64,000 nt of DNA from Scytonema hofmannii PCC 7110 (GTDB taxonomy: Bacteria; Cyanobacteriota; Cyanobacteriia; Cyanobacteriales; Nostocaceae), in the NCBI RefSeq assembly GCF_000346485.2, contig NZ_KQ976354.1, positions 7,300,273-7,364,272 on the forward strand, written 5' to 3'. The stretch's first letter is position 1; every line of letters begins with the position of its first letter. The notes under the pieces are model-generated. The model had not been told where the DNA came from, did no database searches, and saw only the letters and a list, made by a program, of their open reading frames with translations. This document shows positions 54,801 to 63,019 of the stretch, one piece after another. The position numbers and the translations under genes are program-made.

Positions 54801-54960
54801 CAAAAATTTCCTGTCACAACAATCCCAACTTAATATTATTAGCAGTACGGACAATACAGCTGTCTGGACTAACAACAATATGTTGGAGAAGGGAATTATT
54901 GAAAGTATAGAAGGGGAACTGATTCTTTCAGAAGAGTCATACGATATCAGTGACCAGTGA
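51877..54960 (+). CDS. NACHT-type NTPase with C-terminal pentapeptide repeats
   Basis: A 1027-residue STAND-class protein. The N-terminal region (about 1-250) is helical and unrecognised, interrupted by a low-complexity, repeat-encoded GQREQGEFPPSPPPPISP stretch. The NACHT ATPase has Walker A SEAGYGKSS (338-346), Walker B CLLILDGLDEL (406-416) and sensor VFLTSRSE. A helical middle region (about 460-860) includes another repeat-encoded insert with (QNPKSKI)2 units at about 658-673. Pentapeptide repeats (A(N/D)LxxA, about 866-955) form the sensor-like end. Some bacterial NACHT proteins protect against phages. The last residues (ISDQ) and stop are read from a GTGACCA array. Confidence 0.85.
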   Translation: MSLSFRHWLAEHDIEIPHISQFSSGQIVGLAFRIVQDMELKSLSIFDICPLVEVLEMPLGAVLLEISVFAQLTQNLVTVFSQKKSLKRTEGTWLAFQIAYLRALHQVLSQEKNLHRPWIDRVMIWNRQTRGQREQGEFPPSPPPPISPSSYRPLLDAQLQGLLKTLRPGKLTDTQAEQALSVVADSLLVQQMNNASVAWLLANSAEEAEAKLIVQRLVNGLAGHLLAAIAENAPPFAQLQKFFRLGSSLLPNSTPSASAAGDKIDLYRELYRASLIQSYSEPLFVESFALKDIYVSPKGLPVEKNDSQQVPKASQLVDLMMWAQQQLSDLETVALIESEAGYGKSSFCRIWAGILAQEVYPHWMPVLINLSEVTPCETLEETLNSGFRGNFHVNLSEWLELSHPRCLLILDGLDELPPSYLGKRAKSIFIQQLLDFQSKRQHKVFLTSRSEILQEIAQELPSQLRRITIACWEQDELRQWFQQWTKVQSLPIAQNFFTFLKQAGIFSTRSELQKLSAFVRQPLMLYLLGILHREELLDDEMLQLAAKAQYRGNASLLWEIYYRLSKWLLGYPQAEGIKTVQMRWGSSHIHRTQEAIANLLQGYHPQELLEIMQDKALRILHSGRSQISLTDELDILPAFYFKRGEGRKDFSCLISTLQNPKSKIQNPKSKIQNSLEFTHSKLGDYFCAKAIIAGLKRLVERTPSAYGEPTFVLDSRSEIALHLYKLLGYGALSQEIETLVIEGLRRLNKRECSFELLCERLLPFWYAYCQGHWLNEDIGHKALSYFQVLQNPVNLEQVNAAVGLNIFLLLFSSHQEAKIPFLPCGNPASLTEFNSEALTWLIGRTSILGKNTLIFRLRSKSFSFINLSGVHLEEVMLAGFNFEQVNLSNAELVGANLAAANFQDANLAGADLSNTNLENANFMGADLTGANLTGVNLESVNLTNACLFQAVLTDAIKEIALSKGAIFSSEQFQIIKNFLSQQSQLNIISSTDNTAVWTNNNMLEKGIIESIEGELILSEESYDISDQ
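53847..53896. repeat. In-frame CCAAAAT heptamer array within the NACHT gene
   Basis: Seven CCAAAAT-type units are translated as QNPKSKI repeats without breaking the frame. Confidence 0.85.
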
Positions 54961-54989
54961 CCAGTGTACGGGCGCAATGCCTTGCGCTC

Positions 54990-55448
54990 CTACTCATCTC
55001 TATTCTGTTCTTTGTTATTGCGGTAGCCGTAAAAGTTGATACTGTAATCGGTAATTTTTACGCCTGTTTGTTCTTCTACCTTGCGAATGAAATCTTCTGG
55101 GAGTTCTATATGAACATCCAGAATCTGGTTGGTGTCCAAACAGTTAACGTGACTGTGAGAATCACTAATATTGCCATATAAACGCCCATCACAGCGTTCA
55201 ATACACTCAATAATGCCCTGGCTGGATAAAGCTTCTAAGTTTTGATAAACAGAGGTATGCCCGATCCCTTTTCCTTGCAAGTTTAGGCGATCGTAAATTT
55301 CTCGGGCAGATAGATGCTCTTGTGCATCCCACAACAGTTCTAAAATAAAACGACGCTGGCGACTCACGCGCATACCTAGCTGCTGACAGCGATCGAGAGC
55401 ATCTTCTAGGGAACGAATTGGTTGTATAGATAACGCTTGTTTTTGCAT
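54990..55448 (-). CDS. Fur-family regulator, PerR/FurC type
   Basis: A 152-residue Fur protein with the winged helix (LGMRVSRQRRFILELLWDAQEHLSAREIYDRL, GHTSVYQNLEALSSQGII) and a regulatory HSHVNCLD motif. It has no CxxC zinc pairs, which separates it from FurA and Zur and agrees with cyanobacterial FurC/PerR (like Anabaena Alr0957). PerR-type proteins sense peroxide through metal-catalysed histidine oxidation and repress antioxidant genes. It is convergent with the NACHT gene. The long upstream region may contain an autoregulated promoter. Confidence 0.85.
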   Translation of the reverse strand: MQKQALSIQPIRSLEDALDRCQQLGMRVSRQRRFILELLWDAQEHLSAREIYDRLNLQGKGIGHTSVYQNLEALSSQGIIECIERCDGRLYGNISDSHSHVNCLDTNQILDVHIELPEDFIRKVEEQTGVKITDYSINFYGYRNNKEQNRDE

Positions 55449-55770
55449 ATTTACTTTAAGTTTTTTAACTTAATGGGCTTTTTGTCCCTGTTAAATGTTT
55501 ATTTGTGATTTTATGTATCTTGCGCTTCTGCTCCTCTAAGTCCACCTCTCCCCAGGCTTAGTTTGGAGCGCTGGGAAAATTGCAGATTGAAGTGGGGTAT
55601 CTTTTTTGCTTCTCAAGCCTAAATTATTCACACCCTAATTTAAAACAAACTCATTACAACTTTAGCTTAAAATTGCTGTAACCGTCTACTGCACCGTTGC
55701 TATCTTGTCAATAGTTAATAATTATTTGCTATATGACTGTAATTTTTAGGACTTACGCACTCACATAAAA

Positions 55771-55837
55771 GAAACCGGGTTTCTGGACAGAGACTCATGG
55801 CTGAAACGACTATTTTTGGTAAAGAAACCCGGTTTTT
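55771..55837. repeat. AAACCGGGTTTCT inverted repeat, copy 1
   Basis: GAAACCGGGTTTCT (55771-55784) and AAAGAAACCCGGTTTTT (55821-55837) face each other across 36 bases. Each arm is itself palindromic. Confidence 0.7.
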
Positions 55838-56085
55838 GCGTAAGCCCTGATTTTGCTAAACAACTTCTCAGAAAGAAATCATCCCGAAATGTGGGTGGAG
55901 AGAAGTTGCAAGGAGCAAAACCGTCTGAGCAAACTTTCGAGTATTCTTGCCTACCTTGATGTAAGACGGGCTTCTAGCCCGACCCACAAGAGAAAGCCAA
56001 CATTGTAAAATAAAAATTAAGAAGTCACCTATTTTGCTCGTCTTGGGGGAGTTATGCTTCTCTAGAGCGTCGGTACAGAAATCCC

Positions 56086-56156
56086 AAAAACCCGGTTTCT
56101 TCGAGTTGAGCATACGAGATATCAATCTTGCCGGCAGAGAGAAACCGGGTTTTTTG
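56086..56156. repeat. AAACCGGGTTTCT inverted repeat, copy 2
   Basis: AAAAACCCGGTTTCT (56086-56100) and GAGAAACCGGGTTTTTT (56139-56155) face each other across 38 bases, same family and spacing as copy 1 but in inverse order. Confidence 0.7.
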
Positions 56157-56351
56157 CCCCTATTTTAACTATTAGATCGGCGCTCTAGGACTGCATCCGC
56201 TAGACTTATAAAGTTTGCATTCTACTATAATGTCGCCATAAAGAACTACATCCGGTTTCAAACCATATGCCACCAAACAGGGTAGTTTTCTGTATTAAAT
56301 ATTACAAAATTACCCAAACCTATATGTTCCCTAAATTGAAACTCGAAAATC

Positions 56352-57365
56352 ATGATGATGCAATTGATTGTACCAATTGGATTTCTTCTCATTGGTTTAC
56401 TTAGTGGAATTATTGGCGAAAAAGTTATCTTTATAAGACTGAAAAAGATTGCATTTGGCAGAAAATTCCCAATTGGTGAAATACTAATTCAATCCTTAAA
56501 TCGTATGCCGTTTATTTGGTGTACGTTAGGTGGTTTTTATGGTGCAGTTATTAGTTATCGTATAGTTCCAGAAATTACAGAACTTCTGAAAAAAGTTATT
56601 ACAATTGCTTTTTTATACTCTGTTACTTTAGTTCTTGCCAGACTTACTGCTGGCATTATCAATCTTTATTTACGGAGAACAGAAAAACTTTCAGCATCTT
56701 TGATTTCTAATGCTGCTAAAACTGCTGTTTTAGTTTTAGGTATATTAATCTTACTGCAAACACTTGGAGTTGAGATTACACCACTTGTTACTACCTTGGG
56801 TATTACAGGTATTGCAGTTGGTTTGGCACTTCAAGACACATTAGCCAATTTATTTTCTGGCTTTTACCTAATTATCTCCAAGCAAGTAAGAACCGGAGAT
56901 TACGTGAAGCTGGATTCTGGCAATCATGAGGGTTATGTTACAGATATAACATGGCGAAATACAACTATTAAGGAGCTTTCTAACAATGTCATTATCGTAC
57001 CTAACTCTAAGCTAGCTACTGCAATTTTTACAAACTACCATCTTCCAGTTAAAGAGATTACCTTGAGAATGACTGTAGGGGTTTCCTACGATAGTGACTT
57101 AGAACAGGTCGAAAGAGTCACTGTAGAAGTGGCTAAAGAAGTTATGCAAGAAGTGGCTCCAGAATTGATGAGCAATGAGCCTTATTTAAGATTTGAAAAC
57201 TTTGCTGATTTTAGTATTAATTTTACGCTTTATATGCGGGTGAGTGAGTTTTTCGATCAACGCATTGCCAGACATTTGTTTGTTAAGAAATTGCACAAAC
57301 GCTATCAAAAAGAAGGAATCAAAATTCCCTTTCCTATTCGTGACATTTACATGCAAGGAAATTAA
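56352..57365 (+). CDS. MscS-family mechanosensitive channel
   Basis: A 337-residue small-conductance channel. It has about four to five membrane segments (roughly 4-24, 48-70, 84-108 and 122-145) including the pore helix VTTLGITGIAVGLALQDTLANLFSGFYLI with the Ala/Gly packing pattern. The beta domain follows (VRTGDYVKLDSGNHEGYVTDITWRNTTIKELSNNVIIVPNSKL), and then the alpha/beta C-terminal domain. It should open under osmotic downshock. Three consecutive ATGs occur at the start and the first is not preferred by any clear Shine-Dalgarno. It is followed by a GTGACCA array. Confidence 0.92.
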   Translation: MMMQLIVPIGFLLIGLLSGIIGEKVIFIRLKKIAFGRKFPIGEILIQSLNRMPFIWCTLGGFYGAVISYRIVPEITELLKKVITIAFLYSVTLVLARLTAGIINLYLRRTEKLSASLISNAAKTAVLVLGILILLQTLGVEITPLVTTLGITGIAVGLALQDTLANLFSGFYLIISKQVRTGDYVKLDSGNHEGYVTDITWRNTTIKELSNNVIIVPNSKLATAIFTNYHLPVKEITLRMTVGVSYDSDLEQVERVTVEVAKEVMQEVAPELMSNEPYLRFENFADFSINFTLYMRVSEFFDQRIARHLFVKKLHKRYQKEGIKIPFPIRDIYMQGN

Positions 57366-57367
57366 CA

Positions 57368-57418
57368 GTGACCAGTGACCAGTGACCAGTGGCCAGTGAC
57401 CAGTGACCAGTGACCAGT
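57368..57418. repeat. GTGACCA heptamer array
   Basis: Seven AGTGACC units (one AGTGGCC) follow the mscS stop. The rest of the spacer to 57722 is AT-rich with no gene seen. Confidence 0.75.
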
Positions 57419-57722
57419 TAACTAGTTAGGATCGTCATTTGTTATTTGAAACGTGAGGTCTAATGAGTGCTTTGTCGAACTGACGTATTTGTAAGTAAAA
57501 AATAAAATTATTTACTCTTCATCCTTTCTTCACATTAAGTGTGAAAAGAGTAACAAAAACGCGGTAGAGTTGATAATTTAGTAAAATTACGTAAGCTTTT
57601 TTAGTCCTTTATCTCTTAACCTTTATACTTTTAGATGCTTTTTTACCGGAAGGTTCGTTTAGGGAGACGTTTGTGAAATTGTGTGTAGAACTGATAGAGG
57701 TAGCGATCGCAAGGTAAACTAA

Positions 57723-58679
57723 ATGATTTTATCAAAACGTCAATTATTTGTAATTTTAAGTGTTTCATCTGCCGCACTCTCGGTTATAGCAGAACCACTA
57801 AAAGCTTTTGGCAACCAAGCTGCAAGCGCCAGTGGAGTACAGCAGATGAATATTTTCCAAGCCCTTGTATTGGGTTTTGTTCAAGGAGCTACGGAATTTT
57901 TACCTATTAGTAGCACGGCACATTTAAAAGTAGTGCCAGTGCTACTTGGGTGGGGCGATCCGGGCGTCGCTTTTACCGCCGTTATTCAGCTAGGAAGTAT
58001 TGCTGCAGTACTGTGGTATTTCTGGGGAGATTTGACACAACTTGTCTTAGGAGCAACAAAAGCAATTAGCCGTTCCGATTACCAAGACAAAGACTTCCGT
58101 GTCAGTTTGGGAATTATCATAGGAACTCTGCCAATTGTTGTTTGTGGACTTTTGATTAAAAAATTTATCCCCGATTTTGATAATTCCCCTATACGAAGTC
58201 TAGGAGCAATAGCAGTTGCTTCAATTTTCATGTCCATAATATTGGGGGTCGCAGAAAAACTCGGCAAGCGGAAGCGGGAATTTAGCCAATTAGAAATGTC
58301 AGACGGCATATCGATGGGATTGGCTCAGGCTATGGCACTCATTCCCGGTGTTTCTCGTTCTGGTTCTACCCTCACAGCAGGACTATTTATTGGTTTGGAA
58401 AGAGCAACCGCAGCAAGATTTTCCTTTTTGTTAGGTCTCCCTGCTATTACCTTAGCTGGTTTAGTTGAGTTAAAAGGTTTGTTGGAAGTCGGTGTCGGGG
58501 ATAATATGGTTCCCTTGATCGTCGGGACAATTTCATCAGCAGTCTTTTCTTATTTAGCGATCGCTGGTTTGTTACGTTTTCTAAAAACCAGAAGTACTTG
58601 GGTATTTATCTGGTACCGTTTGGTCTTTGGTGTATTGATTTTAGGGGCAATTGGAGCAGGGGTTCTGGTTAATCAGTGA
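57723..58679 (+). CDS. uppP: Undecaprenyl-diphosphatase UppP
   Basis: A 318-residue polytopic membrane enzyme that recycles undecaprenyl diphosphate for wall and polysaccharide synthesis and can give bacitracin resistance. Motifs are GFVQGATEFLPISSTAHLKV (51-70, catalytic Glu58) and PGVSRSGSTLTAGLF. About 40 extra N-terminal residues form a hydrophobic segment ending near Ala23-Glu24 and a small Ala/Ser linker before the conserved MNIFQALVLG; the internal Met42 is an alternative start of normal family length. The stop lies at the edge of a GTGACCA array. Confidence 0.93.
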   Translation: MILSKRQLFVILSVSSAALSVIAEPLKAFGNQAASASGVQQMNIFQALVLGFVQGATEFLPISSTAHLKVVPVLLGWGDPGVAFTAVIQLGSIAAVLWYFWGDLTQLVLGATKAISRSDYQDKDFRVSLGIIIGTLPIVVCGLLIKKFIPDFDNSPIRSLGAIAVASIFMSIILGVAEKLGKRKREFSQLEMSDGISMGLAQAMALIPGVSRSGSTLTAGLFIGLERATAARFSFLLGLPAITLAGLVELKGLLEVGVGDNMVPLIVGTISSAVFSYLAIAGLLRFLKTRSTWVFIWYRLVFGVLILGAIGAGVLVNQ

Positions 58680-58726
58680 CCAGTAACCAGTGACCAGTGA
58701 CCAGTGACCAGTGACCAGCGACCAGG
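58676..58726. repeat. GTGACCA heptamer array
   Basis: Six to seven AGTGACC-type units lie between the convergent uppP and substrate-binding-protein genes and overlap the uppP stop. Confidence 0.75.
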
Positions 58727-58741
58727 TGGGCAATGCCCACC

Positions 58742-59647
58742 CTACTCCCTACTCCCTTTTTCAAGCGCTGCTTTTAATTGCTGACAAGCTTTTTCAATGG
58801 CATCAATACTACCAGGATTGACAAGCCCGTAGTAATCAAACTCGTAGACTCGATTATTTTTTGTTGCTTTCAGTTGGTTCCAAAAAGATTCTGACTTAAA
58901 AGATTTTAAAAGCCCTGGTTGTGGGCTAACAATAATAATAACTTCTGGATTTGCTTCTAAAATTTTCTCCGCAGAAAGATTTATATAACCAGGTATGGGG
59001 GTTTTCCCTTGTAAATCAGCTGCTAAATTTTTTGCCTGAAATTTATCGAGTAAATTACCAGCCCAGCTTTTTTTATTCGGTGCTAAAATTGGTTGACGGC
59101 TAACAAGCACTAAAGTAGATTCGTTCTGAATTGGCTTGTCGGGCAAAAAAGTTTGATATTGCTTTAAAAGTGGTGTTGGATCTGCTCCAACGATTTTTGC
59201 TAATGTTTTAGTTAAATCTTGTATTCCTTCCCAACTATCAACTTTAGTCAGCAGAGTTTGGATACCCAACTCTTTAAGTTTATTCGTTGTCTGATTGGAA
59301 AAACCCTCTGCACCAATGACTAAATCTGGTTTCAGGGCTAGGATTTTCTCTAGATTTGGCGGTGCTTGACCTTCACTGACACGAGAAATATCCTTAAAAC
59401 GTGGGTCATTTTTGAATAAATTGCTACCAGACATACCCACAATTTTTTTGCTATCTAATCTAGAAATAATATCTGTGGAAAGAGATGTAAGCGTCACAAC
59501 TTTTTCCACTGACTGAGCAGGTTGCGGTGACACAGAAGTAGCAGTTATCTCTGAAGTCTTTGCCTGCTCATTTGCTGTGTTTGAGCAAGCCAAAATACCA
59601 AAACTTATCCATATTAATAGTCCAATCAATATTAAATGACGCTTCAT
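58742..59647 (-). CDS. ABC importer substrate-binding lipoprotein (BtuF/FepB-like)
   Basis: A 301-residue lipoprotein from the ATG at 59647 (GAGG 8 bases upstream); a TTG at 59659 is also open. The signal ends ILAC (lipidated Cys21). The mature part has the cluster-A-type two-lobe pattern: KVVTLTSLSTDIISRL, KIVGMSGSN, PPNLEKILALKPDLVIG and EANPEVIIIVSPQPG. It is encoded after the permease and ATPase genes, so the three form one importer. Ligands of this class are cobalamin, haem or ferric siderophores; the sequence does not decide. B12-related genes elsewhere make cobalamin a reasonable guess. Confidence 0.85.
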   Translation of the reverse strand: MKRHLILIGLLIWISFGILACSNTANEQAKTSEITATSVSPQPAQSVEKVVTLTSLSTDIISRLDSKKIVGMSGSNLFKNDPRFKDISRVSEGQAPPNLEKILALKPDLVIGAEGFSNQTTNKLKELGIQTLLTKVDSWEGIQDLTKTLAKIVGADPTPLLKQYQTFLPDKPIQNESTLVLVSRQPILAPNKKSWAGNLLDKFQAKNLAADLQGKTPIPGYINLSAEKILEANPEVIIIVSPQPGLLKSFKSESFWNQLKATKNNRVYEFDYYGLVNPGSIDAIEKACQQLKAALEKGSRE

Positions 59648-59730
59648 AATAAACCTCAAAATGTATTAGCAATTGGGGATTGGGAATATTTTGCTAACTC
59701 CCTTTCTGTTCTAAAATTACCGATTTTTGT

Positions 59731-59755
59731 AGGGTGGGCAATGCCCACCCTACGT
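59731..59755. repeat. Perfect palindrome (GTAGGGTGGGCA...)
   Basis: GTAGGGTGGGCA and its exact inverse TGCCCACCCTAC around a single A, in the spacer between the ATPase and binding-protein genes. A partial copy lies at 58725-58745. Confidence 0.75.
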
Positions 59756-59797
59756 ATAGGGATTAGGGATTGGGAAAATAGCCCCAGTCCCCAATAC

Positions 59798-60580
59798 CTA
59801 ATCCTCAATCGCGATTAAAGAACAAATTTGCAAACCTACTGGTGTTTCGAGTACAGCAATTTTTACACCTAAAACATTAGCTAAATTTTCTGGTGTTAAT
59901 ACTATTTTTGGTTCTCCTAAATCCCAGATTTTACCTTGGCAAATTAGAGCAATACGAGAGCTATACCTTGCGGCTAAATTGACATCATGCAACACTGTAA
60001 TAATTGATATATTCTGTTCCTGGTTAAGTTGTTTGAGCAACTCTAATAATTGCAATTGGTAGCGTACATCTAAATAAGTTGTTGGCTCATCTAACAGTAA
60101 TACTTGTGGATTTTGTGCTAATGCCAGTGCTAAAAATGCTCTTTGTCTCTCACCACCTGATAGTTGTTCTACAGGGCGATCGCGAAATGTTTGCATTTGT
60201 GTTAGCTGTAGAGCGGTTTCTACTTTCTCTCTATCCTCTGCATCTAATTCCCATTGCCACCAAGGCTGGTGGGGTGTGCGCCCCAGAGAGACTAACTGCT
60301 TTACTGTCAACCCTGGAGGTATTGTTTGCTGTTGTGGTAGTAAAGCCAACTTTTTGGCCACATCTATAGCTTTTTGAGTGTGAATGGCTTGTCCGTCGAG
60401 GAGTACACATCCTGTTTGGGGTTTCAACAAGCGACTCATCAGTTTTAGCAGCGTGGATTTTCCCGAACCGTTAGCACCAACCAAACTTAACCATTCTCCA
60501 GCTTGAAGTGTCAGGGAGATATCTTGAATAACGGGTTTGCCTGCGTATCCACCAGTAAGTTCGTGAGTTTTTAAGATCAT
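59798..60580 (-). CDS. ABC importer ATPase (FecE/BtuD-like)
   Basis: A 260-residue ATPase with Walker A GANGSGKST, Q-loop LLPQQQ, signature LSGGERQRAFLALALAQ, Walker B VLLLDEPTTYLD and the switch His in TVLHDVNLAARY. This is the FecE/BtuD/FhuC subfamily. It overlaps the permease gene by four bases, so translation is coupled. It powers import through the membrane permease encoded just before it. Confidence 0.93.
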   Translation of the reverse strand: MILKTHELTGGYAGKPVIQDISLTLQAGEWLSLVGANGSGKSTLLKLMSRLLKPQTGCVLLDGQAIHTQKAIDVAKKLALLPQQQTIPPGLTVKQLVSLGRTPHQPWWQWELDAEDREKVETALQLTQMQTFRDRPVEQLSGGERQRAFLALALAQNPQVLLLDEPTTYLDVRYQLQLLELLKQLNQEQNISIITVLHDVNLAARYSSRIALICQGKIWDLGEPKIVLTPENLANVLGVKIAVLETPVGLQICSLIAIED

Positions 60581-61563
60581 GATTTGCGGTTGTATAATAA
60601 CCAGATAAATACAGGCGAACCAAGCAGTGCGGTGACTGCACCTACTGGTAATTCTACAGCGCCCAGGCGAGAAAGCAGATCGGCTCCTGTTAGGACTAAC
60701 GCGCCACCCACAGCACTTAAAGGCAAAACAAATCGGTAATCTGTGCCAACAAACAAGCGGATACCATGAGGAACGATTAAGCCAACAAAGCCAATCAATC
60801 CCGCTACACTCACAGCACCTGCAGCAAGTAATGTAGCAACAGCACCAATAATAATACGCGATCGCGCTAGGGAAACTCCCAAACCAACAGCTAAATCATC
60901 TCCCAAATTTAATAAATTGAGACTGCGACCAAGTAGAGATCCTACCAATAAAGCTATACAAATATAGGGTCCTGCGATCGCAACCAAATTCCATCCCCTA
61001 CCGTTGAGACTCCCAATTAACCAACTTAACGCAGCTTGGATCTGTCCATCTTCTGCTAAGAGCAACAAAACAGATTGAATTGCCCCAAATAACGAACTCA
61101 CAGCAACTCCACCCAAAATTAACCTTTCGATAGAAATACCATCACCACTGCGAGCCAGAAGATAAACGAACAAGGTAGTCAATAAGCTACCAACCCATGC
61201 AGCAAAGGGAATCCAACTTTGCAATATCCCCAGAGCCAATATTGGGACAACCACCAAACCCGCCCCAGCCGAAATACCAAGCAAGAAAGGATCTGCTAAT
61301 CCATTCCGAAGCATTCCTTGAAGCAGTGCGCCAGACATTCCCAAAGCTGCACCCACCAACATTGCTGCTAGGGTTCGAGGTAACCTTAAATCCCAGATAA
61401 TAGTTTGAGCCAATGTGTCGCCTTTGCGAAGGACTGCCTGCCATAATTGGGATGGAGTCAAGGCAACTGCCCCAAAAGACAAGGAAATTCCTATTAAGAA
61501 CACCAGTGCTACACTTAGCAGTAAAGTTGCCACTATAACACGGTTCTCAGAGATAATTTTCAC
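60577..61563 (-). CDS. ABC importer permease (FecCD/BtuC-like)
   Basis: A 328-residue polytopic protein with eight to ten hydrophobic segments. FecCD motifs are LRLPRTLAAMLVGAALGMSGALLQGMLRNGLADPFLLGISAGAG and FVGLIVPHGIRLFVG near the ATPase contact loop. It is first in the permease-ATPase-binding-protein order. The gene is preceded by heptamer arrays (61567-61685), and no cobalamin riboswitch can be seen before it. Confidence 0.93.
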   Translation of the reverse strand: MKIISENRVIVATLLLSVALVFLIGISLSFGAVALTPSQLWQAVLRKGDTLAQTIIWDLRLPRTLAAMLVGAALGMSGALLQGMLRNGLADPFLLGISAGAGLVVVPILALGILQSWIPFAAWVGSLLTTLFVYLLARSGDGISIERLILGGVAVSSLFGAIQSVLLLLAEDGQIQAALSWLIGSLNGRGWNLVAIAGPYICIALLVGSLLGRSLNLLNLGDDLAVGLGVSLARSRIIIGAVATLLAAGAVSVAGLIGFVGLIVPHGIRLFVGTDYRFVLPLSAVGGALVLTGADLLSRLGAVELPVGAVTALLGSPVFIWLLYNRKS

Positions 61564-61566
61564 TGA

Positions 61567-61686
61567 TGATAGTTGTTAGTTGTTGGTTGATAGTTGATAG
61601 TTGTTAGTTGTTAGAGACTGCCACATAAAAAACACTATAATTTTTCTATTGATTGTACCACTAACAACTAACCACTAACCACTAAC
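61567..61686. repeat. Opposed heptamer arrays between divergent genes
   Basis: GTTAGTT-type units (about 61569-61613) and ACTAACC-type units (61660-61687) occupy most of the short divergent promoter region of the permease and radical SAM-like genes. Confidence 0.7.
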
Positions 61687-61696
61687 CCTATTCAAA

Positions 61697-63019
61697 ATGG
61701 CTATTATTCATCCTGCCCGAATTACTAAAGTAATATCCGAATCTATCGCTGCGGAAATTGGATTTGAACCGGGAGATGCCATTGTCAGCATTAACGGTAC
61801 AAAGCCCAGAGATTTAATAGATTATCAATTTTTATGTGCTGATGAAGTGCTGGACTTAGAAGTTTTAGATGTTGCTGGCAAAACACATCATATAGAAATT
61901 GAAAAAGACTATGATGATGACTTGGGACTAGAGTTTGAAACAGCACTCTTTGATAGTTTAATTCAGTGCAATAATCGCTGTCCCTTCTGTTTTATAGACC
62001 AGCAACCTCCAGGCAAGCGTTATAGTTTATATCTTAAAGATGATGACTATCGACTCAGTTTTTTATATGGCTCCTACTTAACCCTCACCAATTTACCAGA
62101 ACGAGAATGGCAGCGTATTGAGAATATGCGCTTGTCTCCCCTTTATGTTTCTGTTCATGCAACAGAACCAGAAGTCAGAATCAGATTGCTCAAAAATCCC
62201 CGTGCAGGTAAAATTTTACAGCAGATTCAGTGGTTCCAAAAAAGAAGACTTCAAATTCACGCACAAGTTGTAGTATGTCCTAGTATCAATGATGGCAGTC
62301 ATTTGGAACAAACACTCAGGGATTTAGCGTCTTTTCATACAGGTGAAGTTCCTGCTGTTGCTTCTGTAGCAGTAGTGCCAGTGGGTTTAACCAAGTTTCG
62401 CCCGCAAGAAGACGAACTGATACCCGTAAGTACAGAAACAGCAAGGGAAACGATCAACCAAGTGCGATCGCTACAACAAGAGTTTCGTCAAAAATACGGT
62501 CAAAACTGTATTTGGTTAGCTGATGAGTGGTTTCTGATCGCTAGAGAGGAATTGCCAGAAGAGTCTGAGTATGCAGACTATCCGCAAATAGACAACGGTG
62601 TTGGTTCCATTCGTTTATTTCTCAGACAATTTTCAGAAACAGCCGATCGGTTGCTACCACCAAAGGTTGAACCTAGAAAATTGACTTGGGTTGTGGGTAA
62701 CGCAGTAGAACAAGCATTTGAGCCAATTATTAAGCGATTAAACTCAGTCGAGGGATTAGATGTGAAGATGCACGCTTTGTCAAGTGATTATTGGGGACAG
62801 AATATTACTGTAACTGGCTTGTTAACCGGTCACGATTTGCTGCTGAAGTTAAAGGGGCAAGATTTGGGAAATGGAATTTTGTTGCCAAGTGTCATGCTGA
62901 AACATGGCGAATTGGTATTTTTAGATGATATAAGTGTTGAGGATGTGGCTCAAGCACTGGGTACAAAAGTATTTCCAGTGTCAGGAGTTGAAGAATTGAT
63001 TTTAACTTGTATTCAATAG
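61697..63019 (+). CDS. TIGR03279-type PDZ/radical SAM-like (DUF512) protein
   Basis: A 440-residue protein. Residues 8-70 form a PDZ-like domain (ITKVISESIAAEIGFEPGDAIVSING). A radical-SAM-like Fe-S motif follows as CNNRCPFCF (Cys91, Cys95, Cys98, a CxxxCxxC), then a TIM-barrel pattern with YVSVHATEPEVR. The last 150 residues are DUF512 with TGLLTGHDLL and LPSVMLKHGELVFLDD. I recognise the cyanobacterial TIGR03279 family, whose reaction is unknown. The ATG at 61697 follows an ACTAACC array with no clear ribosome binding site. Confidence 0.88.
   Translation: MAIIHPARITKVISESIAAEIGFEPGDAIVSINGTKPRDLIDYQFLCADEVLDLEVLDVAGKTHHIEIEKDYDDDLGLEFETALFDSLIQCNNRCPFCFIDQQPPGKRYSLYLKDDDYRLSFLYGSYLTLTNLPEREWQRIENMRLSPLYVSVHATEPEVRIRLLKNPRAGKILQQIQWFQKRRLQIHAQVVVCPSINDGSHLEQTLRDLASFHTGEVPAVASVAVVPVGLTKFRPQEDELIPVSTETARETINQVRSLQQEFRQKYGQNCIWLADEWFLIAREELPEESEYADYPQIDNGVGSIRLFLRQFSETADRLLPPKVEPRKLTWVVGNAVEQAFEPIIKRLNSVEGLDVKMHALSSDYWGQNITVTGLLTGHDLLLKLKGQDLGNGILLPSVMLKHGELVFLDDISVEDVAQALGTKVFPVSGVEELILTCIQ

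Larger units (their letters stand above)
55449..56351. other. Long repeat-rich intergenic region
   Basis: This 903-base gap lies between the divergent perR-like and mscS genes. It contains two hairpin repeats listed separately, a CGGGCTTCTAGCCCG palindrome (about 55966-55980) next to a CCCACAAGAG box reminiscent of the MITE family, and the promoters of both flanking genes. A minus-strand frame over 55868-56125 only reads these repeats. Confidence 0.55.

Noticed and set aside
55868..56125. 85-codon minus-strand frame
   Set aside because: It reads through palindromic and AAACCGGG repeats and has no recognisable protein pattern.
61564..61696. Cobalamin riboswitch upstream of the ABC permease
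   Set aside because: The region is almost entirely heptamer repeats and shows no B12-box-like motif.
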